10,202 bases of DNA from Baffinella frigidus (GCA_026770585.1 MU647389.1:65374-75575); one strand, 5' to 3'. Positions 1 to 6,344 are shown, numbered from the stretch's first letter. The notes: a model not told the origin generated them from the letters alone. Program-made: numbers and translations.

Positions 1-95
1 AGAGAGAGAGGGGGGGAGGGAGAGAGAGAGAGAGCGCGAGGGAGAGAGTGAGAGAGAGAGAGAGAGAGGGGGAGGGAGAGGGAGAGGGGGAGACC
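1..95. repeat. GA-rich microsatellite
   Basis: Almost uninterrupted purine tract of GA dinucleotides mixed with GGGA and GGGGGA units, from the first base of the window to about position 95. The open frame across it is only a run of Arg, Glu and Gly codons and carries no coding signal. It begins at the window edge, so its full length is unknown. Confidence 0.95.
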
Positions 96-216
96 TCCCC
101 TCGGGACTCACGCGGTGGCCACAACCTTGGTGCCAAATCAACTTTTGGGAATAGGTCGAAAATCGACTGTTTGGTCCTTTCGTGCGGGTTGGTGGTAGCG
201 GCCGCCGTCCTGCACC

Positions 217-247
<31 letters not shown>

Positions 248-302
248 AGGGAGAGGGAGAGGGGGAGAGAGGGAGAGAGGGAGAGAGGGAGAGAGGGAGA
301 GG
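217..302. repeat. GA/GGGAGA microsatellite
   Basis: A second purine tract made of (GA)n followed by GGGAGA and GGGAGAGA units. The 120 bases between it and the first tract contain no recognisable gene. The same sequence context (CACGCGGYGGCC) follows both tracts, at about 108-120 and 309-320, so the two tracts look like a local duplication of a microsatellite plus its flank. Confidence 0.93.
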
Positions 303-346
303 CTTCCCCACGCGGCGGCCTCGCTCACCACCCTGAAATTTGCCCA

Positions 347-387
347 CTCTTCTGAATTTCAGGAGGGTTCGCTCTTCTGAATTTCAG
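347..387. repeat. Direct repeat of CTCTTCTGAATTTCAG
   Basis: The 16-mer CTCTTCTGAATTTCAG occurs at 347-362 and again at 372-387, with a third degraded copy (CTCTTCTGGATG) at about 397. Related text recurs at about 1371-1390 and 1753-1765, in each case upstream of a 16-bp minisatellite array. It is therefore part of the higher-order repeat unit described for 1360-2040. Confidence 0.8.
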
Positions 388-440
388 AATGTTTTGCTCT
401 TCTGGATGCGAGGGGGTTTCCTGAAGCAGACGGCTCCCTG

Positions 441-655
441 GCGCTAATTACTCCTAGTGCCAATTATTCCTAGAACCAATTACTCCTGGTACCAATTACT
501 CCTAGTACCAATTATTCCCGGTGACAATATTCATACTACCGATTGTTCCTAGTACCATTGTTCCTAGTGCCACACTCTGAAGAATAGTCCCGATTGCAGG
601 CTATTATTCCTAGTACCATTATTGTTATTCATTCCTAGTACCATTATTTCTAGTG
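441..655. repeat. 16-bp AT-rich minisatellite array, copy a
   Basis: Roughly ten degenerate tandem units of CAATTATTCCTAGTAC, strongest at 441-560 and resuming at 600-655. Units vary mostly at A/G and T/C positions. The array is followed by CTGATTCACAGTCCCGATTGCAGGCGGCGAGCAGTGC-type sequence (661-697), and the same order recurs after the arrays near 1446 and 1793. No open frame of note crosses it. Its role is unknown; it behaves like a minisatellite component of a larger dispersed repeat. Confidence 0.88.
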
Positions 656-706
656 CGTAATCTGATTCACAGTCCCGATTGCAGGCGGCGAGCAGTGCTG
701 CCCCAA

Positions 707-724
707 GTGTCCAGGCCTGGACAC
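707..724. repeat. Perfect 18-bp palindrome
   Basis: GTGTCCAGGCCTGGACAC is a perfect palindrome with no spacer. The surrounding 680-850 sequence contains no gene that I recognise. A palindrome of this kind may be a protein-binding site or the remnant centre of a larger inverted repeat; the sequence alone does not decide. Confidence 0.75.
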
Positions 725-937
725 CTTTCTGAGTGTGGATGCCACCGCCCGATAATGGGCAACACGGACCGACCCGCCGTACAAAGTTGACCTGACGAAT
801 AACCCTCCAAGAGTAACCCCGTGGAAACTCATCGCTGGTCTCTGGCTGGGACAAAGTTTGGGTCGTTCAGGGTTCTGGGTGATTACGGGTCATTCAGGGT
901 TACCGCTGTCGAGCCAACTCGGCACATATAAGACAGT

Positions 938-959
938 CAGGACCGGGATTCCGGTCCTG
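938..959. repeat. Small hairpin, 9-bp perfect stem
   Basis: CAGGACCGG and CCGGTCCTG flank a GATT loop, giving a GC-rich 9-bp perfect stem. It is followed by CTTTTCATTTT. A bacterial reading as a terminator is not appropriate given the eukaryotic character of the window. It is recorded as a structural motif only. Confidence 0.6.
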
Positions 960-1049
960 GCTTTTCATTTTAAAAGTCCATTTCCTTCAGGATTCAGGTC
1001 AAAGTTTTTAAAATTGTGTCCCGTCCTCGCTCGGTAGCGGCGGGCAATC

Positions 1050-1356
1050 ACGGGTCATTCAGGGTAACCATGCATCGTGCCCCCTCTTGATGCAGGCGAG
1101 TGGTCGCTGGTCTCGGCAACCACCCTGGAATCCACACGGTGGACTACGAACCTTTCATCAAAAGTCAACTTGCCGTGATGCAATTAACTTGAAGGATTTT
1201 CTGGTGCAATTTGGTCACGTAACACCCTGAACTCCAGCCCCGACGAAACCTTTGCACCCCACCGTGTGGTTACGGGTCATGCAGGGTGACCATGCATCAT
1301 ACGCCCTCTTGATGCAGGCGAGGAGTGCCTCGCTGGTCTCGTTGACCACCCTGGAA
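1050..1356. repeat. 82-85-bp direct repeats flanking an inserted element
   Basis: The stretch 1050-1131 (from ACGGGTCATTCAGGGTAACC to CCACCCTGGAAT) is repeated with modest divergence at 1272-1356 (from ACGGGTCATGCAGGGTGACC). Shorter relatives of ACGGGTCATTCAGGGT occur at about 884-900. The two copies are separated by the 138-bp terminal-inverted-repeat element at 1132-1269. Confidence 0.82.
1132..1269. mobile_element. CCACACGGTGG terminal-inverted-repeat element, copy 1
   Basis: A 138-bp segment bounded by perfect 11-bp terminal inverted repeats, CCACACGGTGG at 1132-1142 and CCACCGTGTGG at 1259-1269. A relative of nearly the same length (139 bp) lies in opposite orientation at 8266-8404, roughly 80 percent identical by eye with matching ends. 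That correspondence is the main evidence that it is a discrete element. It carries the internal motif TTGGTCACGT (1211-1220) found in other element families here. No clear target duplication is visible (AAT before, TTA after). It is non-autonomous: no coding potential. Confidence 0.72.
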
Positions 1357-1458
1357 TCAGGCCGTATGCTCACTCTTCTGAATTCGAGGAGGATTCAATC
1401 GTCTGAACCCCCCTTAGGTGTTCTGGTTCAGGCGAACAGTGAAATATTCCTAGCGCCA

Positions 1459-1489
1459 AGGAATAATTAGGTGTTCTCTAATTATTCCT
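1459..1489. repeat. Perfect 12-bp hairpin from an inverted 16-mer unit
   Basis: AGGAATAATTAG (1459-1470) and CTAATTATTCCT (1478-1489) form a perfect 12-bp inverted repeat with a 7-base loop. The right arm is in the usual orientation of the local 16-bp minisatellite and the left arm is the same sequence inverted. One minisatellite unit therefore appears to have been copied or flipped next to another. Confidence 0.8.
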
Positions 1490-1514
1490 AGTGCCGCACT
1501 CTGATGAACCGTCC

Positions 1515-1664
1515 TTATCTCAGAAAACGACTTCTAAAACTCGTTTTCTTAAGTCAATTCCCCTACAAATTTGTCAACTTATGCGGAGAGTAAAGAATAA
1601 GTTGACGAATTTGTAGGGAAATTGACTTAAGAAAATGAGTTTTAGAACTCGTTTTCTGAGATAA
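1515..1664. mobile_element. Palindromic MITE-like element, TTATCTCAG termini, 150 bp
   Basis: Arms 1515-1582 and 1597-1664 are 68 bp each and match with only four mismatches around a 14-base spacer, so the whole element is a fold-back. It begins TTATCTCAGAAAACGA and ends with the complement. It is flanked by GTCC at 1511-1514 and 1665-1668, a 4-bp target duplication. Removing the element and one GTCC gives CTCTGATGAACCGTCCCGAGTGCAGG, which matches the uninterrupted paralogous site in copy c (about 1923-1948), so the boundaries are directly supported. The 42-bp element at 7327-7368 is an internally deleted relative. No coding capacity. Confidence 0.92.
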
Positions 1665-1754
1665 GTCCCGAGTGCAGGCGGCGAGCAGTGCCTCGCTGGC
1701 GAGTGGCGAGTGGGACGCGTGTTCCTCCTCCACCCCCCGCTCCTCCTCGCCTGC

Positions 1755-2040
1755 TCTTCTGCATGAGAGTTCCCACACCAGACGGCGTCCTAGCGCTAAT
1801 TATTCCTAGTACTAATTGTCCCTAGTGCCAACTATTCCCAGTGCCAATTATTCCTAGTACCAATTATTCCCGGTGCCAATTATTCCCAGTACCATTATTC
1901 CTAGCATTGTTCCTACTGCGCGCTCTGATGCACAGTCCCGAGTACAGGCGGCGAGCAGTGCCTCACTGGCGAGTGGCGAGTGGGACGCGTGCTCTTCCTC
2001 CACCCCCCGCTCCTCCTCGCCTGCTTCCCGCAGGCGACCC
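1755..2040. repeat. Higher-order repeat unit, copy c
   Basis: Uninterrupted version of the unit in 1360-1754. It has CTCTTCTGCATG, then a 16-mer array at about 1793-1922, then the GCGCTCTGATGCACAGTCCC segment, GCGGCGAGCAGTGCCTCACT, GAGTGGCGAGTGGGACGCGTG and a pyrimidine block ending CTCCTCGCCTGC. It preserves the empty site for the 1515-1664 insertion. The pyrimidine block recurs alone near 2185-2225 and 2988-3030. Apparent open frames here are spurious. Confidence 0.82.
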
Positions 2041-2240
2041 CCCTCTCCCTACACCCTAAACCTTAGACGCTCAACACTCCTGGAGCTGCAATATTATCTT
2101 CGTATACGTTGTATACTTGGTGATATACGACTCTGGGTAGGTCCCTCGAGATTATCTTCTCTCCCGTGTGACCTCCCCGTAAGCTTAAGTGCTCCTCCTT
2201 CACACCCCGCTCTTTCTCGCCTGCCTCTCGCTGGCTACCC
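2041..2240. other. Gene-free spacer with telomere-like and pyrimidine-rich fragments
   Basis: Begins with CTCTCCCTACACCCTAAACC, a telomere-like fragment preceded by a motif that recurs near 3037-3053. It continues with mixed sequence including two GTATAC hexamers near 2102-2116, then the pyrimidine-rich block at 2185-2230. I see no gene here. Confidence 0.55.
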
Positions 2241-2380
2241 TTATCCGGGGAATCCTATTTTTCTTTCATTTGATGGCAACGAAAATTACTACACAGTTCG
2301 TTCTTATTAGTAACATAAAAGAATCTGTGTAGTAATTTTGATTGCCATCAAATGAAAGAAAAATAGCTTTCCCCGGATAA
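2241..2380. mobile_element. Palindromic MITE-like element, TTATCCGGGG termini, 140 bp
   Basis: Arms 2241-2296 and 2325-2380 are 56 bp each with four mismatches around a 28-base spacer. The ends are TTATCCGGGG and CCCCGGATAA. ACCC at 2237-2240 and 2381-2384 is a 4-bp target duplication. The related sequence near 3018-3050 (CTCTCGCAGGCTAACCCCCT) resembles the target without the insertion, although the right flank is only loosely conserved. The inner end of each arm is TTACTACAC or its complement GTGTAGTAA, a motif shared with other families in the window. No coding capacity. Confidence 0.88.
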
Positions 2381-2528
2381 ACCCTCCTCACCCGTCTCCG
2401 TGCTGCGAGAGGGAAAATTACATGCGCGTGTAGCAACACAGTGCATAAACCCCGTAAACCCTAAACACGCCTGGAATTGTACTTGTAAGATTGTGCGTAG
2501 CGAACACGTTCATCGCATGCATGAGATG

Positions 2529-2574
2529 GTCTCTCTCTCTCTCTCTCGCTCTCGCTCTCTCTCTCGCTCTCGCG

Positions 2575-2610
<36 letters not shown>

Positions 2611-2764
2611 CTCGCTCTCGCTCTCTCGCTCTCTCTCTCGCTCTCGCTCTCGCTCTCGCTCTCTCTCTCTCACACACACTCTCTCGCTCGCTCTCTCTGT
2701 TTATTTCTCTCTCTCTCTCGCTCTCGCTCTCGCTCTCTCGCTCTCTCTCTCGCTCTCGCTCTCG

Positions 2765-2797
<33 letters not shown>

Positions 2798-2825
2798 GCT
2801 CTCTCGATCTGTCGATCTCTCTCCC
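2529..2825. repeat. CT/CTCGCT microsatellite, about 300 bp
   Basis: Continuous (CT)n mixed with CTCGCT hexamers, with a short CACACACA island near 2671 and TGTTTATTTC near 2698. The hexamer blocks form two similar stretches (about 2545-2675 and 2710-2800), suggesting internal duplication. Open frames on both strands are pure Ser-Leu-Arg or Arg-Glu runs and are not genes. Confidence 0.95.
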
Positions 2826-2826
2826 T

Positions 2827-2860
2827 GAACCCCACACCCTACACCCTGCACCATGCACAT
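2827..2860. repeat. Degenerate telomere-like run
   Basis: Contains CCCCACACCCTACACCCTGCACC, three variants of a CCCTACA-type heptamer, directly after the CT microsatellite. Similar runs occur throughout the window. Confidence 0.6.
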
Positions 2861-2895
2861 TGACCTCTCTCGAGAGATGATGCGTGCTCCTGTAA

Positions 2896-3138
2896 GGGTG
2901 CGGTAATATTGCAGCTTATTGATGCAGTCACAAAGCTCAATGTTATTAATTTTGCAGCGAGAGTGTTTAGAGTGTAAGGGTTAGGGTTCTCCTCCACCCC
3001 CCGCTCTTTCTCGCCTGCCTCTCGCAGGCTAACCCCCTCTCCCTGCACCCTAACCCTTACACTCTAAACACTCTCGCTGCAAAATTAATAACATTGAGCT
3101 TTGTGACTACATCAATAAGCTGCAATATTACCGCACCC
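2896..3138. repeat. Near-perfect inverted repeat, 91-bp arms
   Basis: Arms 2896-2986 and 3048-3138 are 91 bp and differ at one position only (C in the left arm against T in the complement of the right arm). The arms start GGGTGCGGTAATATTGCAGC and end inside GTAAGGGTTAGGG, a telomere-like sequence. The 61-base spacer is another copy of the pyrimidine-rich block seen at 1724-1750, 1995-2030 and 2188-2230. No target duplication is visible at the outer ends (GTAA before, GTCT after), so it could be a mobile element with host-like filler or a recent inverted duplication. It could fold into a long hairpin RNA if transcribed. Confidence 0.9.
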
Positions 3139-3146
3139 GTCTCCCC

Positions 3147-3215
3147 GAATCCTGAAACCTAAACACTAAACATTAAAACAAACAAAAACTCTAAACCCTG
3201 AAACCTGAACCCCGC
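3147..3215. repeat. Degenerate telomere-like heptamers
   Basis: A run of imperfect 7-base units such as CCTGAAA, CCTAAAC, ACTAAAC, CTAAACC and CCTGAAC. They differ from CCCTAAA by one or a few substitutions. No gene is present. Confidence 0.65.
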
Positions 3216-3216
3216 G

Positions 3217-3350
3217 CCCCCGTATGCCCGCCCCTCCTCCTACCCGCCACGTAAGCACTCCGGGTACGGGTAGTGCGTAGGACCCTACGGTAGGCAGTGC
3301 CGTAGGGTGCTACGGAGTACCCGTACCCGCCTTCGTACCCGGTCTCTCCC
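3217..3350 (+). repeat. 134-bp repeat, left copy of a long-range inverted pair
   Basis: Matches the complement of 9382-9515 over 134 bases with one mismatch (C/T near 3233). It contains its own imperfect palindrome, with arms 3261-3290 and 3300-3329 (30 bp, three mismatches) starting CGGGTACGGGTA around TAGGCAGTG. GGTCTCTCCC is tandemly duplicated at 3341-3360 in this copy only. Related CTACGG/CCGTAGGG fragments occur near 6697-6725 and 6821-6842. Open frames in both copies begin with the same residues purely because of this repeat. Confidence 0.93.
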
Positions 3351-3683
3351 GGTCTCTCCCGTTATCCCCTGCATCCCGCATGCCCTCTTCCCACACACCC
3401 CACTCACACGACAAAGCCCGTGGCAGGTCTTCACCATCGATGCGCAGTTGTCGTTTCAGCGCTACCTCTTTCCAAGTAGTTGGTTGGTATGTTACTTGAT
3501 GAGGTTGTGTATCTGTCAGTAGCTCCCGTATGCCCGCCCTGCTCCCCACACCCCCACTCACACGACAAAGCCCGGTCTCGGTTGGTGCTTAGTTCGTAAG
3601 TCGGTGTGGTCAACTGTGGTGCAACGTTACTCACACGTGAAGGCCCATGTCGGTTAGTAAGGCGTTGAGTGGTTCAGTTGGTT

Positions 3684-3771
3684 ACTTGGTTAGTATGTTC
3701 GTTGACAGGTCGGTTTGTCAGCTCACTTTGGTAGAGCCATCAGCAGCTGTCAACGAACATACTAACCAAGT
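3684..3771. repeat. Perfect 25-bp inverted repeat
   Basis: Arms 3684-3708 and 3747-3771 are perfect 25-bp complements (left arm begins ACTTGGTTAGTATGTTCGTT) separated by 38 bases. No flanking duplication is visible (GGTT before, GATC after). Either a small fold-back element or a local inverted duplication. Confidence 0.88.
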
Positions 3772-3820
3772 GATCCTCGCCGTCAATGCGACCTGTCAAC
3801 CTGGACCGTTCTTGAAGATA

Positions 3821-3863
3821 GGTGATTGTCCGTAGCTGCTATGTTGCAGCAGCGACAATCACC
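3821..3863. repeat. Hairpin GGTGATTGTC...GACAATCACC
   Basis: A perfect 10-bp outer stem (3821-3830 with 3854-3863) encloses a second inner pairing, GCTGC with GCAGC. It lies 50 bases beyond the 25-bp inverted repeat, so two independent stem structures sit next to each other. Confidence 0.72.
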
Positions 3864-4128
3864 AAACAACAATCAATACACCTTGCACCCCTGTTCCCGC
3901 ACCTTCCGTATGCCCAAAAAGAGAGCCTCTCTTCCGAATCACCCCCCCGCTCACTCGGAAAAATCCCATGTCGGTTGGTGCTTAGTTCATAAGTCGGTGT
4001 GGTCAACTGTGGCGCAACGTTAGGTTGTAGTAGCTCACTCGACAAACACCATGGCAGGTCTTCACCATCAAACCCTATGGCACGTGGTTAGTGGGTCAGG
4101 TGGTTGGTTGGCTGGTGCGTTATTTGAT

Positions 4129-4149
4129 CTGTTTGTTTGTTTGTTTGTC
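4129..4149. repeat. (TTTG)n microsatellite
   Basis: CTGTTTGTTTGTTTGTTTGT is a short tetranucleotide repeat inside the complex repeat field. Confidence 0.8.
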
Positions 4150-4437
4150 AAGAAGCTCACATGTGTAATCGCGTAGCAGGTCTTCACCATCAATGCGCAG
4201 CTGTCGCTCCAGCGCTACTTCTTTCCAAGTAACAGCCCCCTCCTACCTCATAGTTCCGAATCTAGGGTCCAGGGGTGTAGGGTCTAAGGATCTAAGGTCG
4301 AGCTGGGCAGCTGTCGTTCCAGCGGTACCTCTTTCCAAGTAAGCCTCTCTTTCTACCTTCCTATGGTCCAGGGTCTAGGGGGCTAGGGTTCTAGGGTCCA
4401 GAGTCCAGCACTTCCTCCTTCCAAGTAACCCCCTCTT

Positions 4438-4474
4438 TCTACCTTCCTACCTTCCTACCTTCCTACCTTCCTAC
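4438..4474. repeat. (CCTACCTT)n short tandem repeat
   Basis: About four and a half copies of the 8-mer CCTACCTT. The flanking module copies carry one or two of the same unit, for example TCTACCTTCC near 4352, so this looks like local slippage expansion of part of the ~100-bp repeat. Confidence 0.85.
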
Positions 4475-4637
4475 ACTATGGCTCACGGTCTAGAGTTCTA
4501 GGGTCGAGCGCTACCTCCTTCCAAGTAAGCCCCCCATCTTCCTGGTTTATGCATCAGATGCTAGGGTGTAGCCACTCGAGGCTGGCCGTTGTGTTTTCTT
4601 TACATCTTTTCAAGTAACCACCCCCTTCCTACCTTCC

Positions 4638-4801
4638 AACCGTACCACCAACCCTCACGGCTTGGGCAAATCGACGATTTTCGATTCGGGATTTCAAGGG
4701 GATTGAAGTCGGAATCCGACTTCAACGGATCCAATTCCCCTTGAAATCGGGAAATCGAAAATCGTCGATCTGCCCAAGCCATGAGGGTTGGTGGTATGGT
4801 T
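4638..4801. mobile_element. Fold-back element, 164 bp, AACCRTACCACCAACC termini
   Basis: The left arm, from AACCGTACCACCAACCCTCA at 4638, pairs with the complement ending GGTT at 4801. The pairing runs through GGCTTGGGCA, ATCGACGATTTTCGATT, GATTTCAAGGGGA and GAAGTCGG to a centre at GGAATCC near 4712, with a few mismatches and small indels. It interrupts the CCAAGTAA repeat field between the modules at 4600 and 4839. No flanking duplication is visible. The open frame inside it is a by-product of the palindrome. Confidence 0.75.
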
Positions 4802-4863
4802 CAAAGACTAGGGGGCTTGGGTTTTACGATCTAAGGTCCAGCGCTACCTCTTTCCAAGTAATC

Positions 4864-5007
4864 TCATCTCGGAAGATGACTGAATCAGTTCCTTTTTAAT
4901 AGGAGGTTGAATAGGAGGAATTAGTTAGGGCACAGTACATTCAATTAGGCTCCCTAATTAAATGAAAACGCTAATTAGGGAACTGATTCAGTTATCTTTC
5001 GAGATGA
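4864..5007. mobile_element. MITE-like element, TCATCTCG termini, 144 bp
   Basis: Terminal inverted repeats 4864-4892 and 4979-5007 are 29 bp with two mismatches and start TCATCTCGRAAGAT. AATC at 4860-4863 and 5008-5011 is a 4-bp target duplication. It sits just after a CCAAGTA module end. The right interior carries a second stem, CCCTAATTA (4952-4960) with TAATTAGGG (4972-4980). The terminus resembles TTATCTCAG and TTATCCGGG of the elements at 1515 and 2241. The right half of this element recurs inverted at 5285-5350. No coding capacity. Confidence 0.85.
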
Positions 5008-5350
5008 AATCCACTGTTACTTAAGTCAACGGAGGTTCCACTTTTGCTTTGAGACGTTCCACTCTCGACGATTGTCTCTCAAGAGGTGGGCCTAGGCCTG
5101 GTCCTACTGTAGGGTCCTAGGGGGTGGCGCTTTCTCATGAGCGAGGTACCCCTGTAACCCCTGTATCGGTTTGTCTTGGTGGACCACCCCGAAGAGCGCT
5201 GCCCACGTCTTGAGAGACAAAAGTCGAGAGTGCAACGTTTCAAAGCAAACGTGGAACCTCCGTTAACTTAAGTAACGGCGGATTTCATCTCGAAAGATAA
5301 CTGAATCAGTTCCCTAATTAGCGTTTTCATTTAATTAGGGAGCCTAATTG
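4942..5350. repeat. Large inverted repeat, 149-bp arms, containing a half-element in each arm
   Basis: Arms 4942-5090 and 5202-5350 pair over 149 bases. The outer 71 bases, which hold half of the 4864-5007 element plus its AATCC flank, are identical. The inner 78 bases differ at nine positions. The 111-base loop (5091-5201) contains GGGTGG and CCACCC, which can pair further. The right arm ends exactly where the element half stops, then continues with GGTTCGCTCC, unrelated to the left side. No gene is seen in the loop. Confidence 0.9.
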
Positions 5351-5392
5351 GTTCGCTCCACGAGGAACACCCTCTTCCTGGTTGCTGCATCC

Positions 5393-5581
5393 CACACGAG
5401 GATGCTCGAGGGGCCTATTTAAAACCGATGTGCTTTTAAAAGAGGGCATTCGTCCAGTAACTTTCGTTGAATGGTCACGTGACTCTGCTCAAATCGCACA
5501 GTCAGGAGGTCACTATACCTTATCCTGGTACAAATATTCACAACCCCACATGTAAATAGGCCCCTCTAGCATTCTCGAGTG
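5393..5581. mobile_element. CCACWCGAGAATGC-family element, copy A (about 189 bp)
   Basis: Begins CACACGAGGATGCTCGAGGG and ends with the complement of CACTCGAGAATGCTAGAGGG. The interior has TTTAAAACCGATGTGCTTTT, AATGGTCACGTGAC and CTTATCCTGGTACAAATATT in the same order as copies B (6154-6344) and C (7955-8145, inverted). The shared ends, shared interior and equal length define a dispersed non-autonomous element. No target duplication is evident for this copy. Confidence 0.82.
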
Positions 5582-5624
5582 TCAGAGTCTCGGGTACATG
5601 GTCCAGCGAACCGCCTTCCAAGTA

Positions 5625-5876
5625 ACGCCCGAGGATGTGCCCTGACCTGTGTGGGGGGGGTTAGGGTTGAAGGTGTAGGGTGTAGGGAGGTTGGCGTCGT
5701 GCTGGGTAGTCCCAGAGGTCGTTGTAGCTGCTGTAGCTGTAGTGTCATCTCCCATAGACTCTTCGAACGGCAATATACGATTGTCGTGTATCATGCCGTC
5801 AGTTGCGTTGCCCGTGGCGCGCGTGCCCGTCCTGCGGATAAGGCAACCGGAAATGCCTTGATGCTAACGATGTGTT
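5625..5876. other. Mostly unique stretch without a recognisable gene
   Basis: Contains a G8 tract followed by TTAGGGTTGAAGGTGTAGGG, a telomere-like run on the G-rich strand (about 5657-5690). It also contains GTAGCTGCTGTAGCTGTAGT and an imperfect hairpin at 5767-5799 (ACGGCAATATACGA pairing with TCGTGTATCATGCCGT around TTG). The 113-residue frame across the region has no motif that I recognise and I do not call it. Confidence 0.55.
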
Positions 5877-6101
5877 CCCTCCGTAGCCCGCTGTGTGGAT
5901 GGTCCAGCGCAGGGTCCTAGGGAAAAAATATCCGAAGCTCCCATTTCAGGTCTGGGAAGGTTGTCAACTCCTGTCCTAGATGGTTGTAGCGCCTTCCACG
6001 TCAACCATGCTTCTTGCAACTGTCGACGTTCGGCATTGTTTGATTGTTTTCGCGACCAAAAGATGCAAAACCCGCTCTCTGACTCCCCCTGCATCCAACC
6101 T

Positions 6102-6153
6102 CTGGGGGGGCTTCGAATCAGGCGATGGTTTTGGGTACCCGGATCCGACCCGG
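6102..6153 (+). repeat. TTCGAATC-GGGTACCCGGATCC repeat, copy 1 (interrupted)
   Basis: Reads G-tract, CTTCGAATCAGGCGATGGTT, then TTGGGTACCCGGATCCGACC and CGG. A close relative lies at 7503-7560, with partial copies at 6788-6810, 6911-6950 and 7018-7040. In this copy the sequence is broken by element B directly after CCCGG and resumes as GGAACGAGC at 6345. Confidence 0.78.
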
Positions 6154-6344
6154 CCACACGAGAATGCTAAAGGGCCCTATTTTAAAACGATGTGCTTTTA
6201 CAAGTGGGTGTTTGTGTAGTAACTTTTGTTGATTGGTCACGTTACTGGCCATATATTGGCCAGGCGCGAGGTTGGAACACCTTATCCTGGTACAAATATT
6301 TACAACCCTACATGTAGATAGGATCCTCTAGCATTCTCGAGTGG
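6154..6344. mobile_element. CCACWCGAGAATGC-family element, copy B (191 bp)
   Basis: Starts CCACACGAGAATGCTAAAGG and ends with the complement of CCACTCGAGAATGCTAGAGG. The interior holds GTGTAGTAA (6214-6222), TTGGTCACGT (6233-6242) and CTTATCCTGGTACAAATATT. The paralogous repeat at 7503-7560 continues GGATCCGGTCCGGAACGAGC without interruption, whereas here the same text is split after CCCGG and resumes GGAACGAGC. This supports insertion with at most a 2-bp duplication (GG). Non-autonomous. Confidence 0.86.

Larger units (their letters stand above)
1360..1790. repeat. Higher-order repeat unit, copy b
   Basis: Block order is CTCTTCTGAATT sequence, a short 16-mer minisatellite remnant (about 1446-1495), GCACTCTGATG-ACCGTCC, GAGTGCAGGCGGCGAGCAGTG (1669-1690), then GAGTGGCGAGTGGGACGCGTG and a pyrimidine-rich CTCCTCCACCCCCCGCTCCT block near 1724-1745. 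The same blocks in the same order make up 1755-2040 (copy c), and parts appear at 341-700 (copy a). Copy b is interrupted by the element at 1515-1664. No gene is seen in the stretch. Confidence 0.8.
3377..4022 (+). repeat. Complex repeat field: CGTATGCCCGCCC / ACTCACACGACAAAGCCC blocks
   Basis: Blocks recur in a common order: GCATGCCC or CGTATGCCC, then CCCCACTCACACGACAAAGCCC-like text, then TCTTCACCATC or TCGGTTGGTGCTTAG. Copies start near 3377, 3528 and 3907. A 52-bp direct repeat (TCGGTTGGTGCTTAGTTCRT to GCAACGTTA) lies at 3578-3629 and 3971-4022 with two mismatches. No gene is visible among them. The reading frames are short and inconsistent between copies. Confidence 0.75.
3457..5624 (+). 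repeat. Recurring CAGCGCTACCTCTTTCCAAG module
   Basis: A ~23-bp module ending CCAAGTAA occurs at 3457-3478, 4210-4232, 4320-4342, 4406-4428, 4506-4528, 4600-4618 (partial), 4839-4861 and 5602-5624. Between 4210 and 4618 the spacing is about 90-110 bases. In several copies it is preceded by TCTAGGGTCCAG-type text and followed by CCCTCTTTCTACCTTCCTA-type text. The larger gaps are filled by fold-back insertions. It behaves as a degenerate ~100-bp tandem repeat rather than as a gene. Confidence 0.82.

Noticed and set aside
48-380. 110-residue frame on the plus strand
   Set aside because: Mostly Arg-Glu-Gly runs translated from the GA microsatellites; no domain and no coding bias outside the tracts.
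938-970. GC-rich hairpin followed by T-rich sequence, resembling a bacterial terminator
   Set aside because: No bacterial gene lies upstream, the T-run is interrupted, and the window has no bacterial features.
441-2060. Possible CRISPR-like array
   Set aside because: The 16-bp units are directly tandem with no unique spacers of regular length, and the window is otherwise eukaryotic in character.
1873-2310. 145-residue frame, the longest in the window
   Set aside because: It begins in the 16-bp minisatellite, crosses a repeat block and ends inside the palindromic element at 2241; no family resemblance.
2400-2880. Several overlapping frames on both strands up to 142 residues, rich in Ser-Leu-Arg or Arg-Glu
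   Set aside because: All are translations of the CT/CTCGCT microsatellite, which is open in several frames by composition.
5579-6219. Group of frames of 79-113 residues on both strands
   Set aside because: They overlap each other on both strands, include parts of element B and the GGTACC repeat, and show no conserved domain.
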